Origin: UBA6059 sp965227155
GTDB lineage: Bacteria; Bacteroidota; Bacteroidia; Cytophagales; Cyclobacteriaceae
Length of the DNA: 64,000 nt
Assembly (NCBI GenBank): GCA_965227155.1
Contig: OZ245731.1
Coordinates: 2,914,001-2,978,000, forward strand
Direction of reading: 5' to 3'
Position numbers and translations under genes: made by a program. Within the stretch, counting starts at the first letter, position 1. Every line of letters starts with the position of its first letter. Shown piece by piece: positions 59,261 through 64,000 of the stretch. The notes beneath the pieces were generated by a model. It saw nothing but the letters and a program-made list of their open reading frames with translations, was not told the DNA's origin and did not search any database.

Positions 59261-60948
59261 TTCTCCCAGCCATTCCACCCGGGGCCTCTCACCACGCGTC
59301 CTGGCATGGCACCGGTATGCTCACCATTACTTAAAACCTGCTGCCCATTCACCCACACATGCTGCACTCCAACTGCGTATTGATGTGGTTCAGCAAATGT
59401 GGCCTTGTCTGCTGCTGTTTTAGGGTCGAATACCACAATATCAGCAAAATAGCCTGGTGCCAGCTTACCTCGTTTTTTGATTTTTAAGGTAGTGGCTGGC
59501 GCCAATGTAAGCTTATGAATGGCCTCTTCCAAAGGGATAACCTGCTCTTCTCTTACATATTTACCCAGCAAACGGGCAACATTCCCATAGGACCTGGGAT
59601 GTGGGTTGCTGTTGAGGAAACTACCTTCTGTTGCCATAGAGCCTCCATCCGAACCGAAACGCATCCATGGTAGGGCTATTTTCTTTTTCACATTTTCATC
59701 ACTCATAATAAAATAGATGGTGCCAACCCTGCTGCCATCGGCTATCACCAGGTCAATCATAGTTTCTTCGGGCGACTGATTCATCAAATTGGCTACCTCT
59801 GCCAGAGTTTTTCCAGTAAGGAAACGGAGTGAATCATTCTTAAAACTGCTAAAGAGGACTTTATCTGCGGAACCTGCCGCGAGGTATAGGTTTTCCCATT
59901 CCTTAGTAGGTGTCTTTATTTCATCGATTACGCGAGCTCTGATTTTGGGATCCATTAACCTTGCTTTCCATTGGCTATAGCCACCTTCCTGTACCCAGGG
60001 TGGCATGCTGGCATCCAGCCCCGTAGCTCCGGCAATGTATGTATACATATTTGCGGTGATATTGAGCCCCGCAGCCCTTGCAGAATCAATTTTTCGAATA
60101 GCCACGTCCATTTTAGGCCAGTTGTTTTTGCCGGCGGCTTTAAGGTGATAGACTTCAGCATCTATGCCGGTAGTGCTGGCGATTGTTAACAGTTCATCCA
60201 GCGCCTCCAGGAAATTATTCCCCTCGTTACGCAGGTGTGAGATGTAAACCCCATCATATTTTGCGGCCTCCTCGCAGAGTGCGATTAGCTCATCTGTATT
60301 GGCATAACTGGCTGGTGCATAGATTAATGAGGAACCTACACCAAGCGCCCCTTCTTCCATCGCCTGTCTTACCAATATTTTCATAGAGTCCAGCTCATTA
60401 TCAGTTGGAGCTCTATCGGCATACCCTATTTGATGTTTTCTTAAAGTAGTGGCGCCTACAAAAGAGGCCACATTTGGTGAAACGCCTTTATTTTCCAGAA
60501 ATTCGAGGTATTCTCCTAGCGTATTCCATGCAACCTGATATTTAAAGTCACCCTGGTTTTTCTGCATCAATAGCTTTTCTTCAGCATTGAGTGGCCCCAT
60601 GGAGTTGCCCTCCCCAAACACCTCCAAAGTAACTCCCTGTTTGATGTCACCCATAGATCGTCCATCCTGTATAAGGTCTACTATCGCCCAGCTAAGCATG
60701 TTGATAAACCCCGGGCTGACGGCCATCCCGTTAAGGTCAATCACAGTATCGGCAGTAGCATTTGCGAGATCTCCCACGGCAGCTATAGTATCCTGATTGA
60801 TGCCTACCATGCCGCTATAGCCTTGTGCTCCGGTTCCATCATACACCATGCCGTTGGTGAGTAATATATCAAAGTGGGTCTGTTGGGAGCATCCTGAAAA
60901 AGCAAGAATTGCTATAATTACAAGAGGTATAAGATGGTTGCGAAACAT
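59257..60948 (-). CDS. D-aminoacylase-like amidohydrolase lipoprotein lacking the HxH motif
   Basis: The 563-aa protein has a lipobox (AILAFSGC, Cys20). It is like N-acyl-D-amino-acid deacylases throughout: ILLTNGMVYDGTG, YISHLRNEG, EVYHLKAAGK, the Asp of RFGSDGGSM, and the C-terminal LAPGYFADIVVFDP barrel-closing strand. Where the family has PGFIDxHxH, this has PGFINMLSW (Leu85, Trp87), and the cysteine ligand of GVTTEVCG-type segments reads GVTLEVFG. A normal metal site is therefore unlikely at that position; activity may differ or be lost. It is probably anchored in the periplasm or outer membrane. Confidence 0.8.
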   Translation of the reverse strand: MFRNHLIPLVIIAILAFSGCSQQTHFDILLTNGMVYDGTGAQGYSGMVGINQDTIAAVGDLANATADTVIDLNGMAVSPGFINMLSWAIVDLIQDGRSMGDIKQGVTLEVFGEGNSMGPLNAEEKLLMQKNQGDFKYQVAWNTLGEYLEFLENKGVSPNVASFVGATTLRKHQIGYADRAPTDNELDSMKILVRQAMEEGALGVGSSLIYAPASYANTDELIALCEEAAKYDGVYISHLRNEGNNFLEALDELLTIASTTGIDAEVYHLKAAGKNNWPKMDVAIRKIDSARAAGLNITANMYTYIAGATGLDASMPPWVQEGGYSQWKARLMDPKIRARVIDEIKTPTKEWENLYLAAGSADKVLFSSFKNDSLRFLTGKTLAEVANLMNQSPEETMIDLVIADGSRVGTIYFIMSDENVKKKIALPWMRFGSDGGSMATEGSFLNSNPHPRSYGNVARLLGKYVREEQVIPLEEAIHKLTLAPATTLKIKKRGKLAPGYFADIVVFDPKTAADKATFAEPHQYAVGVQHVWVNGQQVLSNGEHTGAMPGRVVRGPGWNGWEN

Positions 60949-61038
60949 AATTAGTGATTCATTGATTTATAGGTTGAGATTACCATTAATCTAAAATTAC
61001 CTGTATAAGTCATTAAAAAACAGTTTTTTTGTACTTTA

Positions 61039-61203
61039 ATGAATTTAATCCAGAAGGCGTTGCAGCCAGGCACCATGGAAAAAGCGCAAGCTTCGATTTC
61101 TATTCTTAGGTATTCATCCTTATCGGTCGATAATATTTATACTATTCTGACCAGCCTTAAGTCTATGCTCAGGCATATTCAGCCTTCTTTTAAAATCAAC
61201 TAA
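61039..61203 (+). CDS. Possible small ORF upstream of argD
   Basis: A 54-codon frame (MNLIQKALQPGTMEKAQASI through PSFKIN) ends 4 bp before the argD start codon. It matches no family I know and has no clear arginine-codon run that would suggest attenuation. It may be a chance frame in the argD leader. Confidence 0.2.
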   Translation: MNLIQKALQPGTMEKAQASISILRYSSLSVDNIYTILTSLKSMLRHIQPSFKIN

Positions 61204-61207
61204 TATC

Positions 61208-62413
61208 ATGGATAATCAATATTCTTCGGCAGCTCTACATGAGCTTGACGCTGCTTATTATTTGCCCACATTCAGACGGTACCCCCTCGCTTTTGAGCGA
61301 GGAGAAGGATGTCGGCTGTGGGATATGGAAGGCAAGGAATATATTGATGCCCTTGCCGGTATAGCTGTTAACAACCTGGGGCACGCCCATCCAAAAATTA
61401 AGGAAGCCATCTGCGAACAGGCGGGTAAACTCATTCACATTTCTAATTTCTACGTGAGTAAGCCACAGATGCTTTTGGCTAAAAAGTTGGCGGAATTATC
61501 GGGGTTGCAATATTCCTTTTTTGGGAATAGTGGAGCGGAAGCAGTAGAGGGGGCTATGAAAATAGCTCGTAAATATGCCCACAAGCAGGGTAGAGGTGGC
61601 ACCATCATGACCGTAAACCGTGCTTTTCATGGTAGAACTATGGCCACCGTGGCGGCCACTGGCAAAAAGGCAATGATGCAGGGTTTTGAGCCTATTCCTA
61701 CCGGTTATTGCCACGTGCCCCCGAATGATATTGAGATCATCAAAGAGAAGGTGAATGAGGATATAGCCGGCATTATGGTGGAGCCTATACAAGGCGAGGG
61801 AGGTATCTGGCCCATGGAAAAAGCTTACCTGCAGGAGCTACGCGCATTTTGTACGGAAAATAAGGTGGTGCTGATACTTGATGAAATCCAATGTGGCATG
61901 GGAAGAAGCGGCAAAATGTTTGCCCATCAGCATTATGGTATAAAGCCAGATATTATGCCACTGGCCAAAGCCCTTGGGGCAGGGGTGCCAATTGGTGCCG
62001 TATTAGCAAGCAAGGAAGTGGGTGGTGCTATAGATTATGGCGATCATGGAACTACCTATGGAGGTAATCCATTGGTATGTGCTGTAGCATTGGCCAGTAT
62101 TCAGGTAATGGAAGAAGAAGGCCTACTTGAAGAAGCCACGCGAAAAGGCGATCTGGTCAGGGAAATGGTAGAGCAGGCTAAAGCAGATATTCCGCAAATC
62201 AAGGAAATAAGAGGAATGGGTCTTATGTTGGGGGTAGAGCTGACCGAGCCAGCCAAACCGGTGGTAGTCAATATGATGAAAAAAGGGGTATTAGCCAATG
62301 TCACTGCGGAGACCGTAGTTAGACTTGTGCCACCTTTAAATATACCTGATGAAGACCTGATTACCGTAGTGAATACAATGTTTACAGCAATCAAAGAGAC
62401 TTATCATGGATAA
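61208..62413 (+). CDS. argD: Acetylornithine aminotransferase
   Basis: The 401-aa class-III PLP aminotransferase has FGNSGAEAVEGAMKIARKYA (phosphate binding), AFHGRTMATVAATGK, the LILDEIQCGMGRSGKMFA motif with the Asp that pairs with the PLP ring, and the Schiff-base Lys in PLAKALGAGVPIGA. It makes N-acetylornithine from the semialdehyde. Ornithine aminotransferase is the main alternative, but the argC overlap (8 bp) and argJ downstream fix it in arginine biosynthesis. Confidence 0.93.
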   Translation: MDNQYSSAALHELDAAYYLPTFRRYPLAFERGEGCRLWDMEGKEYIDALAGIAVNNLGHAHPKIKEAICEQAGKLIHISNFYVSKPQMLLAKKLAELSGLQYSFFGNSGAEAVEGAMKIARKYAHKQGRGGTIMTVNRAFHGRTMATVAATGKKAMMQGFEPIPTGYCHVPPNDIEIIKEKVNEDIAGIMVEPIQGEGGIWPMEKAYLQELRAFCTENKVVLILDEIQCGMGRSGKMFAHQHYGIKPDIMPLAKALGAGVPIGAVLASKEVGGAIDYGDHGTTYGGNPLVCAVALASIQVMEEEGLLEEATRKGDLVREMVEQAKADIPQIKEIRGMGLMLGVELTEPAKPVVVNMMKKGVLANVTAETVVRLVPPLNIPDEDLITVVNTMFTAIKETYHG

Positions 62414-63443
62414 ATATAAAATTGGAATCATAGGGGCTACGGGCTATACCGGATCAGAACTGGTTCGCATGCTGGTAAATCACCCCAATATTGAAATTAA
62501 AATCATAACCTCTGAAAGTAGGGCTGGGGATAAATTTTCTGATGTCCACCCACAGATGAGGGGCATTATGGATATGCCTTTGAGATCAATTCAGGATATC
62601 GGAAGTGAGGCATTGGATTTGGTCTTTTTGGCTTTACCGCATGGAGTATCTATGGATTTTGTCAAAGAGCATTTTCAATCACCCTTTAAAATAGTTGACT
62701 TATCGGGGGACTTCAGGTTAAAGGACAAATCAACATACGATGCCTGGTATAAAAAAGACCACAATTTTGAAGAAGGTTTCGAAGCAGCGGTATTCGGTTT
62801 ACCAGAGCTCTATAAATCGGCCATAGCAGAGGCTAAATTGGTAGCTAATCCAGGTTGCTTTCCCACGACCTCAATATTGAGCTTGGCACCACTGCTGGAT
62901 GCTGGCGTGATTGATGAGCACTCCATTGTAGTAGATGCCAAAACCGGTGTTACTGGTGCCGGTATCAAAGCCAAACCCAATACGCATTTTCCTATGGTCA
63001 ATGATAATTTCACTGCTTATGGCATAAAAACGCACAGGCATACCATAGAAATACAAGATACCTTAAGTGATGTGGGTAAAACCGATTGTTCAGTCCTATT
63101 TACACCGCATCTGCTACCGGTAGACCGAGGCATCCTTGCCACTAGCTATTCAAAACCCAATGTTACCGTCAGTGAAGATCAACTCCAGGGTATATTTGAA
63201 GACTTTTACAAATCGGAACCCTTCGTAAGAGTTTTGGATACTTTGCCTTCCATAAAACAGGTGAGAGGCTCAAACTATTGCGATGTTTATGCTACCTATG
63301 ATGAGCGAACCAATACCATTATCAGCATGGGTGCCATTGATAATTTGGTGAAAGGCGCTTCCGGTCAGGCTATACAAAACATGAACATCATGCTGGGACT
63401 GGATGAGTCAACCGGATTAAATTTTGCACCTTTACAACCTTAG
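62406..63443 (+). CDS. argC: N-acetyl-gamma-glutamyl-phosphate reductase
   Basis: The 345-aa protein starts with a dinucleotide-binding GIIGATGYTGSELVRML. The catalytic Cys is in VANPGCFPTTSILSLAPLL, and the family HRHTIEI-like segment reads KTHRHTIEIQ. It reduces N-acetylglutamyl phosphate to the semialdehyde with NADPH. It overlaps argD by 8 bp and is 12 bp before argJ. Confidence 0.95.
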   Translation: MDKYKIGIIGATGYTGSELVRMLVNHPNIEIKIITSESRAGDKFSDVHPQMRGIMDMPLRSIQDIGSEALDLVFLALPHGVSMDFVKEHFQSPFKIVDLSGDFRLKDKSTYDAWYKKDHNFEEGFEAAVFGLPELYKSAIAEAKLVANPGCFPTTSILSLAPLLDAGVIDEHSIVVDAKTGVTGAGIKAKPNTHFPMVNDNFTAYGIKTHRHTIEIQDTLSDVGKTDCSVLFTPHLLPVDRGILATSYSKPNVTVSEDQLQGIFEDFYKSEPFVRVLDTLPSIKQVRGSNYCDVYATYDERTNTIISMGAIDNLVKGASGQAIQNMNIMLGLDESTGLNFAPLQP

Positions 63444-63455
63444 AATTTGAATACA

Positions 63456-64000
63456 ATGATTAGAAATATAACCAATGTAAGAGGAATCAAATGCTGGGGC
63501 GCACATACCGGAGTGAAATCCATGCGTCGGGACCTTGCCTTGATGTACTCTGAAGTGCCCGCGTCAGTATCTGCTGTATTTACACAAAATCAAGTAGTGG
63601 CAGAACCCATTAAGTTGACAAAAGCCCACCTTGCTCAGTCTGATAATAAAGTTCAGGCGATCATAGTAAACTCTGGAAATGCTAATGCAGTAACCGGCGA
63701 GCAGGGTAAACAAGGCGCTGAGGCTATGGCAGTGGCCGCAGCAGAGGAATTTGGTATTGATAAAAGCCTTGTGATGATCGCCTCTACGGGTATAATTGGT
63801 AAGCCATTCCCAACTGAGGAGGTGGTGAATGGTATTCGCGAAAATGTGAAAAAGATTTCTGAGAACTCTAGAGCTGGATCATTTGCTGCCAATGCTATTC
63901 TTACTACGGATACTTTCGCCAAAGAAGGCTATGTGGAATTTGATATTGACGGTAATACCATCAATATAGCTGGTATAGCTAAAGGATCAGGTATGATCCA
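63456..64000 (+). CDS. argJ: Glutamate N-acetyltransferase ArgJ, N-terminal part (cut by window edge)
   Basis: About 181 codons are present. Family motifs are VNSGNANAVTGEQG, IASTGIIGKPFP, the autocleavage site around AILTTDTF (where the second Thr becomes the N-terminal nucleophile), and IAKGSGMI at the edge. ArgJ moves the acetyl group from acetylornithine back to glutamate, giving the cyclic arginine pathway; whether it is bifunctional cannot be judged from this part. Confidence 0.93.
   Translation, partial: MIRNITNVRGIKCWGAHTGVKSMRRDLALMYSEVPASVSAVFTQNQVVAEPIKLTKAHLAQSDNKVQAIIVNSGNANAVTGEQGKQGAEAMAVAAAEEFGIDKSLVMIASTGIIGKPFPTEEVVNGIRENVKKISENSRAGSFAANAILTTDTFAKEGYVEFDIDGNTINIAGIAKGSGMI

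Overview
The window is a chromosomal segment from a member of the Bacteroidota, most likely the Cytophagales (Fulvivirga/Marivirga/Roseivirga-like). The grounds are three giant secreted proteins ending in type IX secretion system (T9SS) sorting domains, PD40/OmpA and MORN-type envelope proteins, a Lacal_2735-type small protein, almost no Shine-Dalgarno signals, and at least one promoter matching the Bacteroidota pattern TTTG-N21-TAnnTTTG. The genus is an inference.

Layout. 1-7 kb holds housekeeping and envelope genes: the 5' end of topA, a SixA-like phosphatase, glycerate kinase, a membrane-anchored TlpA thioredoxin, the RNA-binding protein Tex, and an exported protein plus lipoprotein of unknown function. 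7-41.5 kb is a surface-protein locus with three giant genes. The first (minus strand, 2303 aa) is an acidic array of calcium-binding thrombospondin type 3 repeats. The second (plus) is a LamG/beta-helix protein that was 3367 aa long before a 1317-bp IS3-family element split it. The third (plus, 4887 aa) has six tandem modules of about 2.2 kb, of which five contain LamG plus three Calx-beta domains and the sixth lacks the Calx-beta domains. All three carry signal peptides and C-terminal T9SS domains, so they are predicted to be exported and displayed or released at the cell surface.

41.5-64 kb is a dense, mostly single-copy core region: rsmE, a canonical SRAP protein, an ArsC-like reductase, a PD40-OmpA protein, a DAG kinase next to an App1-type phosphatidate phosphatase, hslV, pyruvate dehydrogenase E2, a YheT-type hydrolase followed by a second, catalytically degenerate SRAP protein, an M20-like exported protein lacking metal ligands, fabH, a MORN-repeat protein, a 55-aa small protein, an SGNH hydrolase with CorA, a kinase-like protein of unknown function, a D-aminoacylase-like lipoprotein, and the start of an arginine operon (argD-argC-argJ).

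The most notable points are the precise IS insertion, whose removal with one 3-bp duplication restores a single 3368-codon reading frame; the modular giant adhesin; a 257-bp inverted-repeat element between the two LamG giants; and several family members lacking their expected catalytic residues. No tRNA, rRNA, CRISPR array or prophage was seen.
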